Below, piece after piece: positions 37,391 through 46,318 of a stretch of DNA of 64,000 nt. The first letter of the stretch is position 1. Each line of letters begins with the position of its first letter. This DNA comes from Idiomarina fontislapidosi. GTDB taxonomy: Bacteria > Pseudomonadota > Gammaproteobacteria > Enterobacterales > Alteromonadaceae. The DNA lies in NCBI RefSeq assembly GCF_003226255.1, contig NZ_QJST01000002.1:124001-188000 (forward strand), written 5' to 3'. Position numbers and translations under genes: made by a program. The notes under the pieces are model-generated. The model worked only from the letters and a program-made list of their open reading frames with translations, was not told the DNA's origin and made no database searches.

Positions 37391-37442
37391 CCTGCACGTA
37401 TCCTTACAGCAGGTCCCTAAATAGCTCGTCTTAAGACCAGCT
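37391..37442 (-). promoter_or_regulatory. Hairpins in the cmk-rpsA gap (probable S1 leader)
   Basis: A 20-base dyad at 37423-37442 (arms AGCTCGTC and GACCAGCT around TTAA, one mismatch) overlaps the cmk stop codon. Downstream on the minus strand CCTGC / GCAGG (37413-37391) closes a 13-base loop containing AAGGA. In E. coli the rpsA leader folds into hairpins with exposed GGA motifs that mediate autocontrol by S1; this one resembles that by position and content only. Confidence 0.45.
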
Positions 37443-38133
37443 AGCTAGTTTGTGACAGTTTGCTGTGAGCAAACTCCATAACCGTGTCGACCACTTCATC
37501 GATGCTTTTGTCGCTTGAATCGATATACAGCGCATCATCAGCCGGTTTTAGCGGTGCGACAGCACGATGTGTGTCGCGATCGTCGCGCTCTTTTATTTCG
37601 GTTATTAATTGGTCAATATTAGCATCAAAACCCTTTTCCTTCAATTGTAGGAAGCGACGTTGTGCGCGCTCCTCAGCTGAGGCGGTTAAGAATACTTTGG
37701 CATCGGCGTCAGTGAACACCACGGTGCCCATATCGCGACCATCAGCAATGAGTCCTGGCAACTCTTTAAAACCGCGTTGGCGGCGCAATAACGCCTCTCT
37801 AACCCGCGGTAACGCTGCGATCTTCGATGCCATGTTGCCGACGCTTTCGGTACGGATAGTCAGGGTAACGTCCTCACCTTCGAGGATGATATGCGTCAAG
37901 CCTTTATCTTCTTCAGCTTCAAACTTCACATCCAGGTGTGAAGCTAACGTGACAAGCTTCTCTTCTTCTTCAGGCTCAAAATCGTGGTGAATCGCGGCTA
38001 ACGCCAAAACACGATAAATTGCGCCACTATCAAGAAGGTGCCAGCCTAACTTCTCGGCCAACAAACGGCTCACAGTGCCTTTGCCTGAGCCACTAGGCCC
38101 ATCGATTGTAATTACGGGTACGCGAGTCGCCAT
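37441..38133 (-). CDS. cmk: Cytidylate kinase
   Basis: Phosphorylates CMP and dCMP. 230 residues from the ATG giving [20 protein letters not shown] (GAGGA 4 bases upstream); a longer frame of 27 extra codons has no family match. P-loop GPSGSGKGT, the NMP-binding insert, and [10 protein letters not shown] are present. Lies between aroA and rpsA as in E. coli. Confidence 0.96.
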   Translation of the reverse strand: MATRVPVITIDGPSGSGKGTVSRLLAEKLGWHLLDSGAIYRVLALAAIHHDFEPEEEEKLVTLASHLDVKFEAEEDKGLTHIILEGEDVTLTIRTESVGNMASKIAALPRVREALLRRQRGFKELPGLIADGRDMGTVVFTDADAKVFLTASAEERAQRRFLQLKEKGFDANIDQLITEIKERDDRDTHRAVAPLKPADDALYIDSSDKSIDEVVDTVMEFAHSKLSQTS

Positions 38134-38251
38134 AAATTCCTCTATTTGCCCTGCTCTTTGCAGATTTAAGCGCGCAATTATACTGATTTGTGAAAATTTT
38201 GCATCTTTTGTCACGCGCTGTTTACATCAAAGTTTGACGTAAGGCTATATT

Positions 38252-39556
38252 TCAATCGTGACAAAGACGTGAAAACTCTTCAAAAAACCGAGGATACGTT
38301 TTAGAGCAACACTGCGGATCATTAATGCTTACACCAACTGGCGAAAACGCAATTAATGCGCCGCACATCGCCATGCGGTGATCATCGTACGTGTCTAAGG
38401 TGGCGTGTTGCCACTGCTCGGGAGGTGTTACACTCAGATAATCTGCGCCCTCTTCAACACGCGCTCCGACCTTGCGTAATTCAGTCGCCATTGCTGCAAG
38501 GCGGTCCGTTTCTTTTACCCGCCAACTCGCCACATTGCGAATGACTGTTGTCCCCTGCGCAAATAACGCCATCGGAGCAAGTGTCATAGCAGCATCTGGA
38601 ATATCGTTACAATCGACATCGATCGCCTTCAACGCGCCTTCGCGGTATACCCGAATACCATGTTCAAGCATTTCCACGGTAGCGCCCATTTTCTGGACAA
38701 GCTCGGCAAACCGCACATCACCCTGGATAGAGTGTTTACCGACACCATATATTGTTATCGGTCCACCACTGATTGCTGCCGCGCCCAACCAATAGCTTGC
38801 CCCGCTGGCATCGCCTTCAACAAAATAGGTTTCAGGTGAGCGGTACTGCTGACCACCGGCAATGGCGTAATGACGATCGCTGAGTTTGCGAATGCGATTA
38901 CCGAAGTCACGTAACATCGCCAAGGTCAAATCAATGTAAGGGACGGAAATGACGTCGTTGACCAGCATCAGTTCACTGTCTTGCGGCAGCAAAGGCAACG
39001 CCATTAAAAGCGCCGAGATATATTGACTCGAGACACTGCCATCAATACGCACCTCACCGCCGCTAAGGCCTCCCCTGATGGTAAGCGGAAGAAAACCCGG
39101 CTCGGCATGACAAGCAATATCAGCACCCGCTGCTGTTAAGCTATCGATCAGTGCCGCGATAGGCCGCTCTCGCATACGCGCATTGCCATCCAGACGCATT
39201 GCTTGGTCTTCGCGCAAGGATGCCGCTAAAACCGCAACCAAAGGTCGCACTGCGGTACCCGCATTACCCAAGAACAGTTCATCATGACGAGGCTGCCAAC
39301 GACCACCCCACCCGTGCAGCTGGTATTCAGAAGGATCTGATTCGTTGCGAGTAATGGTGACGCCGAGTATTTGTAAGGCCTCGAGCATGCGTGCTGTATC
39401 ATCGCTTTCGAGGACATTCTTAAGGGTCACGGGTTGGTTACACAGCGCCGCCATGAGCAACGCGCGATTAGAGATACTTTTTGACCCAGGTAACGTGATA
39501 GTACCGCTACACCCTGTTCGAGTGGCAAGGTGTAACGGATCAGGTAAATTCAACAA
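38252..39556 (-). CDS. aroA: 3-phosphoshikimate 1-carboxyvinyltransferase (EPSP synthase)
   Basis: Sixth step of the shikimate pathway. I place the start at TTG 39556 (AAAGG 7 bases upstream), just after the hisC stop; this gives 434 residues, close to E. coli AroA (427). A longer frame from 39625 would overlap hisC by 56 bases and adds a lysine-rich stretch unlike the family. LPGSKSISNRALL (PEP/shikimate binding), GNAGTAVRPL and RVKETDRLAAMATEL are clear. It is not fused to tyrA, unlike in Pseudomonas. Confidence 0.93.
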   Translation of the reverse strand: MLNLPDPLHLATRTGCSGTITLPGSKSISNRALLMAALCNQPVTLKNVLESDDTARMLEALQILGVTITRNESDPSEYQLHGWGGRWQPRHDELFLGNAGTAVRPLVAVLAASLREDQAMRLDGNARMRERPIAALIDSLTAAGADIACHAEPGFLPLTIRGGLSGGEVRIDGSVSSQYISALLMALPLLPQDSELMLVNDVISVPYIDLTLAMLRDFGNRIRKLSDRHYAIAGGQQYRSPETYFVEGDASGASYWLGAAAISGGPITIYGVGKHSIQGDVRFAELVQKMGATVEMLEHGIRVYREGALKAIDVDCNDIPDAAMTLAPMALFAQGTTVIRNVASWRVKETDRLAAMATELRKVGARVEEGADYLSVTPPEQWQHATLDTYDDHRMAMCGALIAFSPVGVSINDPQCCSKTYPRFFEEFSRLCHD

Positions 39557-39569
39557 CTTAGTACCTTTA

Positions 39570-40670
39570 TTATGCAATGCGCTCCATCGCTTCGATAAAC
39601 GCTTGATTTTCTTTGGGGAGCCCAATACTTACGCGAAGATGATTAGGCAATTCGTAGCCCGCGACTGGACGTACAATAACGCCTTCATGTAACAATTTCT
39701 GATAAATCTCAGCAGCATTTGCACCAACTTCGATGGTCAAGAAGTTGCCATAAGAAGGAATGTAGTTGTATCCGTGTTGCTCACAGAAGCCAACGAGCTG
39801 CTGCATGCCTTCTGCGTTAACGCGCACGGCTTGTGCCAAATACTCGTCATCATCCAATGCAACTTCCGCCGCTTTTAACGACAGCGCATTGACGTTGAAA
39901 GGCTGACGAATACGGTTCATTAGATCGGCAATCGCTGCAGAACTCACTGAGAAGCCTGCCCGTAAACCTGCTAAACCGTAGGCCTTTGAGAACGTTCGCG
40001 TAACCACTAAATTATCAAACTCCGCTAACCACTCTATTGAGGGTGCGCGTTCATCCGATGGAATGTATTCATAATAGGCTTCGTCGAGCACAACCAACAC
40101 GTTATCAGGCACTTGCTTGATAAAGTTATACAGCGCCTCGGTGCTGAGAAAGGTGCCGGTTGGGTTGTTTGGGTTAGCCACAAAAATCATGCGTGTTTTC
40201 GGTGTGATAGCCGCTAACATCGCATCTAAGTCATGACCATAATCCTTTGCCGGCACGGCCACGGGCGTTGCACCGATCGCTTTGGTCACAAGTGGGTAAA
40301 CCACAAAAGCATGCTGCGAGAAGATAACTTCATGCTGCTCATTCACAAATGTACGAGCAAGCAGTTCAAGTACGTCGTTCGAGCCGTTTCCCAAAGTGAC
40401 TTGGTTTGCTGCAACAGAGAACTTATCGGCAATCTTACTTTTTAGATAAAAGCCGTTGGCATCCGGATAACGAATTAAATCGTCGACTTCGGCCTGAAGT
40501 GCATCTTTAACACGTGCGCTAATACCCAAAGGGTTTTCATTAGACGCTAACTTAACCACGTTGTCTAAGCCCAGTTCACGCTGCAGCTCGTCCATCGGTT
40601 TACCCGCTTGATACGGTTGTAACTCGCGAACACCCGGGTTTGCCATTTGCGTTGCATCAAACTTTGCCAT
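39570..40670 (-). CDS. hisC: Histidinol-phosphate aminotransferase
   Basis: Class I/II PLP aminotransferase, 366 residues. PLP lysine in RTFSKAYGLAGLRAGF; NPNNPTG and VLDEAYYEY are typical. The LASNENPLG motif near residue 41 and placement between serC and aroA match the HisC2-type enzymes that also take aromatic substrates in related bacteria, so it may act in phenylalanine or tyrosine synthesis as well. No other his gene is nearby. Confidence 0.92.
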   Translation of the reverse strand: MAKFDATQMANPGVRELQPYQAGKPMDELQRELGLDNVVKLASNENPLGISARVKDALQAEVDDLIRYPDANGFYLKSKIADKFSVAANQVTLGNGSNDVLELLARTFVNEQHEVIFSQHAFVVYPLVTKAIGATPVAVPAKDYGHDLDAMLAAITPKTRMIFVANPNNPTGTFLSTEALYNFIKQVPDNVLVVLDEAYYEYIPSDERAPSIEWLAEFDNLVVTRTFSKAYGLAGLRAGFSVSSAAIADLMNRIRQPFNVNALSLKAAEVALDDDEYLAQAVRVNAEGMQQLVGFCEQHGYNYIPSYGNFLTIEVGANAAEIYQKLLHEGVIVRPVAGYELPNHLRVSIGLPKENQAFIEAMERIA

Positions 40671-40709
40671 GCTCTTTCCTTCTTTTTATTCTTTATTTAA
40701 TCAGCCGAT

Positions 40710-41795
40710 TTAGCCGTGGGTTCGTTCAAACTCCCGCATAAAATCAATCAATGCTTCGACCCCTTCGTACGGCATTGCATTATATAAACTGGCTCGCATA
40801 CCGCCGACAAATCGATGACCTTTGAGACCGACCAGGCCGGCGTTTTTAGCTTGCTCCAGAAAAATCTTATCGAGCTCACTATCCGCCAATTGAAAGGGTA
40901 CATTCATAATCGAGCGATAGTCAGGATGGACTTCATTTCGATAGAAGTCAGATGCGTCAACATAATCGTACAACGCTGATGCCTTGCGGTGATTGAGTTG
41001 TCCAATTCCCGCTAAACCGCCTTGACGCTTAAGCCATTTGAAGACTAAGCCCGATAGATACCAAGCGAAGGTATTCGGCGTGTTATACATAGAATTATCG
41101 TTTGCTTGTAATTGATAATCCATAATTGAGCTTACTTCAGGCTGCGGTTGACCTAACAGTGACTGCTTGACGATCGCAATCGCGAATCCTGAAGGACCAA
41201 TATTTTTCTGCGCGCCGGCGTAGATCACGCCAAAACGGCTGACATCCAAAGGCTCGGATAAAATATTCGATGACATGTCGGCAACGATCGGCGCGTTGAC
41301 ATCGGGAATGTCGTGCACTGCGATACCATCCACTGTCTCATTTGGGCAATAGTGGAAGTAGCGTGCGTTATCGCTTAACTGCCATTCGCTCGCGGGCTGA
41401 ATACGTTTGCCCTGCTCTGTTTGCTGAGCAGCGCCTACCACATTAACCTGGCTGACATACTTCTGCGCTTCGCGAATGGCATACCCCGACCACGTCCCGC
41501 AATCGAGATAATCAACTGTATCGGTTTTTGCTGCAATGTTCTGTGGCACCGCAGAAAACTGACCACGACCACCACCTTGCAAAAACAAGACATGATAATC
41601 ATCTGGCACATTGAGCAACGTGCGCAAGTCTTGCTCAGCCTCTTGTGCCATTTTCACGTATGCAGGGTCTCGGTGTGAAAATTCCATCACCGACACACCC
41701 GTACCATTCCATTGTAAGAACTCTTCCTGTGCTTGCAGCATCACCTCGGCCGGCAACATCGCCGGCCCGGCAGAAAAGTTAAAGATCTGACTCAT
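40710..41795 (-). CDS. serC: Phosphoserine aminotransferase
   Basis: Serine and pyridoxal 5'-phosphate biosynthesis. 361 residues from the ATG giving [19 protein letters not shown]; a longer frame of 12 codons is not conserved. PLP lysine in [27 protein letters not shown] and HRDPAYV are family blocks. The start overlaps the 3' end of gyrA by 17 bases. Confidence 0.96.
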   Translation of the reverse strand: MSQIFNFSAGPAMLPAEVMLQAQEEFLQWNGTGVSVMEFSHRDPAYVKMAQEAEQDLRTLLNVPDDYHVLFLQGGGRGQFSAVPQNIAAKTDTVDYLDCGTWSGYAIREAQKYVSQVNVVGAAQQTEQGKRIQPASEWQLSDNARYFHYCPNETVDGIAVHDIPDVNAPIVADMSSNILSEPLDVSRFGVIYAGAQKNIGPSGFAIAIVKQSLLGQPQPEVSSIMDYQLQANDNSMYNTPNTFAWYLSGLVFKWLKRQGGLAGIGQLNHRKASALYDYVDASDFYRNEVHPDYRSIMNVPFQLADSELDKIFLEQAKNAGLVGLKGHRFVGGMRASLYNAMPYEGVEALIDFMREFERTHG

Positions 41796-44427
41796 CGTTC
41801 GCCTCGGCATTATCAGAAGCCTGATTGTCATCAGCCACTTCTGCTACCTCACCTTCCACAACGGCAGCCTCAAGGTCTTCGTCATCAACCTCATCGATGC
41901 GTTGTAGACCAACCACTTGTTCGTCATCACCGGTGCGGATTAAACGCACACCTTGTGTGTTACGACCGACCATGGATACTTCATTAACACGCGTGCGTAC
42001 TAAGGTACCCTTGTTACTAATCAGCATAATTTCGTTGCCATCTACGACTTCCATCGCTCCGACAACAGCACCATTACGCTCACTGACTTTAATCGATACA
42101 ACACCCTTGGTTGCGCGGCTCTTAGTCGGGTACTCCTCGACCAATGTACGTTTACCAAAGCCGTTTTCCGTCACGGTCAAAATCGCCGCTTGCTGCTCTT
42201 CTTCGTATGAGCCGGGAACGATAAGGCTAACGACTTTTTGTCCCTCTTCTAAACGAATACCACGTACACCTGTGGCCGTACGACCCATCGAGCGTACCTG
42301 GTCTTCCTTAAAGCGAACCACTTTACCGCCATCAGAGAACAACATAATTTCTTGCTCGCCGTCGGTAATATCAACGCCAATAAGCTCATCGCCATCATTC
42401 AGATTAAGCGCAATAATACCGCCGTTACGTGGACGAGAATACTCAGGCAGTGGTGTCTTCTTAACCGTACCGTGCTTAGTTGCCATGATGACGAACTTAT
42501 CTTCTGGGTAATCACGGGTCGGAAGAATCGCAGTGATGCGTTCATCAGATTCAAGTGGTAACAAGTTAACGATAGGCTTACCGCGTGAAGCGCGACTCGC
42601 TAACGGCAACTGATAGACCTTCATCCAATAAATGCGACCGCGGGTCGAGAAACATAAGATGGTATCGTGCGTGTTGGCAACCCACAGACGCTCAACGAAG
42701 TCGTCGTCTTTCATCTTAGTGGCTGCTTTACCTTTGCCGCCACGGCGTTGCGCTTCATACTCAGTCAATGGCTGATACTTAACATAGCCTTCATGAGACA
42801 GTGTTACCACAACGTCTTCTTCATTGATTAGGTCTTCCATGCTGATATCGTGCGCAGCCGCGGTGATTTCGGTTTTACGTGCATCACCAAAGTTGTCACG
42901 GATATCCACCAGCTCTTCGCGAATCACTTCCATCAAGCGCGCAGTTGAGCGCAAGATATGGAGCAACTCTTCGATTTGCTTCAATAGACCTTTGTATTCG
43001 TCCAAAATCTTCTCGTGCTCTAAGCCTGTTAGCTTATGCAAACGAAGGTCAAGGATCGCCTGAGCTTGTTCTTCGGTCAGGTAATAACTACCGTCACGTA
43101 TACCAAACTCTTCTGGTAAATGTTCAGGACGTGCTGCATCAACGCCTGCTGATTCCAGCATGGCCGCAACATTACCCAACTCCCATCCACGCGCAACCAA
43201 GCCTTGCTTAGCTTCTGCTGGCGTAGGCGAGCGACGAATCAGTTCAATAACTTCGTCGATGTTCGCTAATGAGATCGCCAAACCTTCCAAAATATGGGCA
43301 CGTTCGCGTGCTTTACGCAGTTCATAAACTGAGCGGCGAGTCACTACTTCACGACGGTGACGGACAAAGGCGTCTAATACTTGATAGAGGTTAAACAACT
43401 TAGGTTGACCTTTATCAAGGGCAACCATATTGATACCAAACACCACTTGCATTTGGGTGTTCGCATATAAATGATTCAGAACGACTTCAGCGACATCTCC
43501 ACGGCGAATCTCGATAACGATACGCATACCGTCCTTATCTGATTCATCGCGTAATCCGCTAATGCCTTCAAGGCGTTTTTCTTTCACCAACTCGGCAATT
43601 TTCTCGATCAAGCGGGCTTTGTTCACTTGATACGGGATCTCGCTGACAATAATGCTTTCACGGCCTGATTTCTCATCGACCTCAACATCCGCTTTTGCAC
43701 GCAAGTGGATGCGACCGCGACCGGTCTTGTAGGCTTCTATAATGCCCGAGCGGCCTGAGATACTTGCTGCAGTTGGGAAATCTGGTCCTGGGATATATTC
43801 CATCAGCTCTTCAATGCTGATTTCAGGATTATCGATCAACGCCAAGGTGCCGTTGATTACTTCAGTTAGGTTATGTGGAGGAATGTTGGTTGCCATACCA
43901 ACCGCAATACCTGATGAGCCATTTACCATCAAGTTTGGTACTTTGGTAGGCAGAACATCTGGAATACGTTCTGTACCATCATAGTTATCAACAAAATCGA
44001 CCGTTTCTTTATCGAGATCGGCTAACAACTGATGGGCAATTTTTTCCATCCGAATTTCGGTGTAACGCATGGCAGCTGCCGAGTCGCCATCCACCGAACC
44101 AAAGTTACCTTGACCATCAACCAAGGTGTAACGTAGCGAGAACGGTTGTGCCATCCGTACGATGGTGTCATAAACCGCACTGTCGCCATGAGGGTGATAC
44201 TTACCGATAACATCACCCACCACACGGGCAGACTTTTTATAGGGTTTGTTGAAGTCATTCCGCAATTCATTCATCGCGAACAGTACGCGACGATGCACGG
44301 GTTTCAAACCATCCCGAACATCTGGAAGCGCTCGACCCACAATCACGCTCATCGCGTAATCAAGATAAGAACTTTTTAATTCATCCTCGATATTGATGGG
44401 TGAGACTTCTCTAGCCAGATCGCTCAT
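41779..44427 (-). CDS. gyrA: DNA gyrase subunit A
   Basis: Breakage-reunion subunit of gyrase, 882 residues. Active tyrosine in [10 protein letters not shown]; six C-terminal beta-propeller blades from about residue 530, including a GyrA-box-type sequence [12 protein letters not shown], and an acidic C-terminal tail. The quinolone-resistance region reads [17 protein letters not shown], with serine and aspartate at the positions equivalent to E. coli 83 and 87, i.e. the sensitive wild-type state. Divergent from ubiG; serC follows and overlaps. Confidence 0.98.
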   Translation of the reverse strand: MSDLAREVSPINIEDELKSSYLDYAMSVIVGRALPDVRDGLKPVHRRVLFAMNELRNDFNKPYKKSARVVGDVIGKYHPHGDSAVYDTIVRMAQPFSLRYTLVDGQGNFGSVDGDSAAAMRYTEIRMEKIAHQLLADLDKETVDFVDNYDGTERIPDVLPTKVPNLMVNGSSGIAVGMATNIPPHNLTEVINGTLALIDNPEISIEELMEYIPGPDFPTAASISGRSGIIEAYKTGRGRIHLRAKADVEVDEKSGRESIIVSEIPYQVNKARLIEKIAELVKEKRLEGISGLRDESDKDGMRIVIEIRRGDVAEVVLNHLYANTQMQVVFGINMVALDKGQPKLFNLYQVLDAFVRHRREVVTRRSVYELRKARERAHILEGLAISLANIDEVIELIRRSPTPAEAKQGLVARGWELGNVAAMLESAGVDAARPEHLPEEFGIRDGSYYLTEEQAQAILDLRLHKLTGLEHEKILDEYKGLLKQIEELLHILRSTARLMEVIREELVDIRDNFGDARKTEITAAAHDISMEDLINEEDVVVTLSHEGYVKYQPLTEYEAQRRGGKGKAATKMKDDDFVERLWVANTHDTILCFSTRGRIYWMKVYQLPLASRASRGKPIVNLLPLESDERITAILPTRDYPEDKFVIMATKHGTVKKTPLPEYSRPRNGGIIALNLNDGDELIGVDITDGEQEIMLFSDGGKVVRFKEDQVRSMGRTATGVRGIRLEEGQKVVSLIVPGSYEEEQQAAILTVTENGFGKRTLVEEYPTKSRATKGVVSIKVSERNGAVVGAMEVVDGNEIMLISNKGTLVRTRVNEVSMVGRNTQGVRLIRTGDDEQVVGLQRIDEVDDEDLEAAVVEGEVAEVADDNQASDNAEANDESDL

Positions 44428-44577
44428 ATATGTATCCCTAAACTCAAGCTATACTTAATCGTTGTTATAATTAATCAGGTATTGTACCCGTCACGGGGTG
44501 ATCACGCACCCTCTTTTTCAAAAACGCCCACTGATGTAAACTCTACAGAAGTTCATCCAATTTGGAACCTCTAGCAC

Positions 44578-45312
44578 ATGTCAGAACGACCTTCTTTAAG
44601 TGCCCTTAGCAATAATGTCGACGAAAACGAAATCGAAAAGTTTTCTGCCCTTGCTTCACGGTGGTGGGACACCGAAGGCGAATTCAAACCATTACATCAA
44701 ATTAATCCACTGCGATTGACCTTTATTGAACAGCAAGTGGGTGGCTTATTCAATAAGCGCGTTGTTGATGTTGGCTGCGGTGGTGGTTTATTGACCGAAG
44801 GTATGGCGAGCAGAGGCGCGCAAGTCACCGGTATTGACCTTGCACACGACTCACTAGAAGTCGCACGATTGCACGCACTCGAGTCGCAACTGCGTATCGA
44901 CTACCAGCAAGTCAGTGCCGAGAATTTCGCAGCAACCCATGCAGAGCAATTTGATGTTGTCACCTGTTTAGAAATGCTTGAGCATGTACCAGACCCCGCT
45001 TCGATTGTCAGTGCTGTATGTAATATAGTGAAACCGGGCGGTTATGCGGTTTTCTCGACCTTAAATCGTAATGTGAAATCTTGGCTGCTAGGCATCGTAG
45101 CCGCTGAGCATGTTTTGCGTTGGGTCCCCAAAGGCACTCACCAGCATCAACGTTTTATCAAGCCGTCAGAACTGCTGCGGATGACTGATAGACATGGATT
45201 GCAAGCGATGAAAATGAGTGGCATCGTATATAAACCGCTTCAAGGCTTTATGATCGACCCGCACGATGTCGATGTTAACTATATCGTTGCGTTGTACAAG
45301 CCTAACCGTTAA
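44578..45312 (+). CDS. ubiG: Ubiquinone biosynthesis O-methyltransferase
   Basis: Carries out both O-methylations in ubiquinone synthesis. 244 residues; ASRWWDTEGEFKPLHQINPLRL is the UbiG N-terminal signature, VVDVGCGGGLLTEGMA the SAM-binding motif, and LEMLEHVPDP the post-II motif. Divergent from gyrA, the classic ubiG-gyrA pair. The HAD gene follows after 17 bases. Confidence 0.96.
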   Translation: MSERPSLSALSNNVDENEIEKFSALASRWWDTEGEFKPLHQINPLRLTFIEQQVGGLFNKRVVDVGCGGGLLTEGMASRGAQVTGIDLAHDSLEVARLHALESQLRIDYQQVSAENFAATHAEQFDVVTCLEMLEHVPDPASIVSAVCNIVKPGGYAVFSTLNRNVKSWLLGIVAAEHVLRWVPKGTHQHQRFIKPSELLRMTDRHGLQAMKMSGIVYKPLQGFMIDPHDVDVNYIVALYKPNR

Positions 45313-45329
45313 CCGTATAAGGACGCAGA

Positions 45330-46001
45330 GTGAATACACATCCGGTAGCCGCAGTATTATTTGATCTTGATGGCACTTTATTAGACTCGGCACCGGATTT
45401 GGGATTCGCACTCAATGAAGTCTGCCGAGAGAATAACCTGCCAGAAATCCCAGCGGAAGTATTTACTCCAGTCGCCTCGCATGGGTCACGCGGGTTATTG
45501 AGTTTAACCCAACTCGATGACGACACCCTACTCACGCTTAAACCGCGTTTTCTAGAGATTTACCGTGAGAACCTAGCGCGCTACAGCCGCTTATTTGATG
45601 GTATTGAGTTATTGCTAAGCAATTTACGCCGCCATCAAATCAAAATTGGTATTGTTACCAATAAGCCTGAGTTTTTAACGCATCCGTTAATAGCACAATT
45701 TGAAGCCTTACAAAGTATTTCGGTGGTCGTCTGCGGAGACACCTTAGAGGTTGCCAAGCCCTCTCCTAAACCACTTTATTATGCTGCTGAACAACTCGAC
45801 GTTGATCCCAAAGACTGTATTTACGTGGGTGATGCTGAGCGCGACATCATTGCAGGCCGTGATGCTGGTATGGTGACGGTGTTGGCTGAATACGGTTATA
45901 TATCCAGCAATGACCAACCTCAACAATGGTTGGCTGATTACACCATCGAACGTCCAGACGCGCTGTTAGAGTTGTTGGCGCTATCGGAATATACAGACTA
46001 A
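45330..46001 (+). CDS. HAD-IA phosphatase, MupP-like (N-acetylmuramic acid 6-phosphate phosphatase)
   Basis: 223 residues from a GTG start. HAD motif I DLDGTLLDSAPD, motif II IGIVTNKPEF, motif III KPSPKPLYYA and motif IV YVGDAERDIIAGRDAGM. Such genes are often called gph, but position directly after ubiG and the C-terminal EYGYISSNDQPQQW pattern match MupP of Pseudomonas, which acts in the cell-wall recycling route AnmK-MupP-MurU. If so, this organism salvages murein sugars through UDP-MurNAc. The partner genes are not in the window. Phosphoglycolate phosphatase remains the alternative. Confidence 0.7.
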   Translation: MNTHPVAAVLFDLDGTLLDSAPDLGFALNEVCRENNLPEIPAEVFTPVASHGSRGLLSLTQLDDDTLLTLKPRFLEIYRENLARYSRLFDGIELLLSNLRRHQIKIGIVTNKPEFLTHPLIAQFEALQSISVVVCGDTLEVAKPSPKPLYYAAEQLDVDPKDCIYVGDAERDIIAGRDAGMVTVLAEYGYISSNDQPQQWLADYTIERPDALLELLALSEYTD

Positions 46002-46157
46002 GTCGTTCATTTTTTGATAGTTTTTATTACACCTTTTTTTCATAGAACGGTTGTTTCTAAAGTCATGTTTTTTTCAACTAAAAAATTATAATTTTTACAC
46101 TTTCACGCAAGCCTATGCGCGATAAGCGCTTGCAAAATTTCAAGCCGATCTAAGCTA

Positions 46158-46175
46158 ATATTTAGTACTAAATAT
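46158..46175. repeat. 18-bp perfect palindrome upstream of the nrdA promoter
   Basis: ATATTTAGTACTAAATAT reads the same on both strands and ends two bases before the candidate -35 box. It is operator-like in size and position. The rest of the 317-base gap 46002-46318 contains T-rich sequence without a clear terminator, an imperfect GCTTG..CAAGC dyad near 46130-46145, the promoter and the NrdR boxes. Confidence 0.6.
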
Positions 46176-46177
46176 AC

Positions 46178-46206
46178 TTGATCGATGTGCGGGTTGTATC
46201 TAGTAT
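46178..46206 (+). promoter_or_regulatory. Candidate sigma-70 promoter of nrdAB
   Basis: TTGATC (46178-46183), 17 bases, TAGTAT (46201-46206); predicted start near 46213, giving a leader of about 105 bases. Both hexamers match four of six consensus positions and the spacing is ideal. Confidence 0.5.
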
Positions 46207-46222
46207 GCCTGTATCACATCGA

Positions 46223-46238
46223 CTACTAGATATTGTGT
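46223..46238 (+). promoter_or_regulatory. NrdR box 1
   Basis: CTACTAGATATTGTGT matches 13 of 16 positions of the NrdR consensus acaCwAtATaTwGtgt. NrdR is the ATP/dATP-sensing repressor of ribonucleotide reductase genes, which binds paired boxes. Located just downstream of the candidate start site. Confidence 0.8.
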
Positions 46239-46263
46239 TCATTTGGTGTACAGACCGAAAATT

Positions 46264-46279
46264 ACACAATATCTTGTGG
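46264..46279 (+). promoter_or_regulatory. NrdR box 2
   Basis: ACACAATATCTTGTGG matches 14 of 16 positions of the NrdR consensus. Its centre is 41 bp from that of box 1, close to four helical turns, so both face the same side; the common arrangement is about three turns. Confidence 0.85.
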
Positions 46280-46318
46280 CCACAAGTCTATAACAAACAG
46301 CTAAGAGTCGGCGCTAAA

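Noticed and set aside
43516-44427. Possible quinolone-resistance change in gyrA
   Set aside because: The resistance-determining region has the wild-type serine and aspartate.
46178-46318. 47-residue N-terminal extension of NrdA
   Set aside because: It covers the promoter-proximal NrdR boxes and is absent from the family; ATG 46319 gives the conserved N-terminus.
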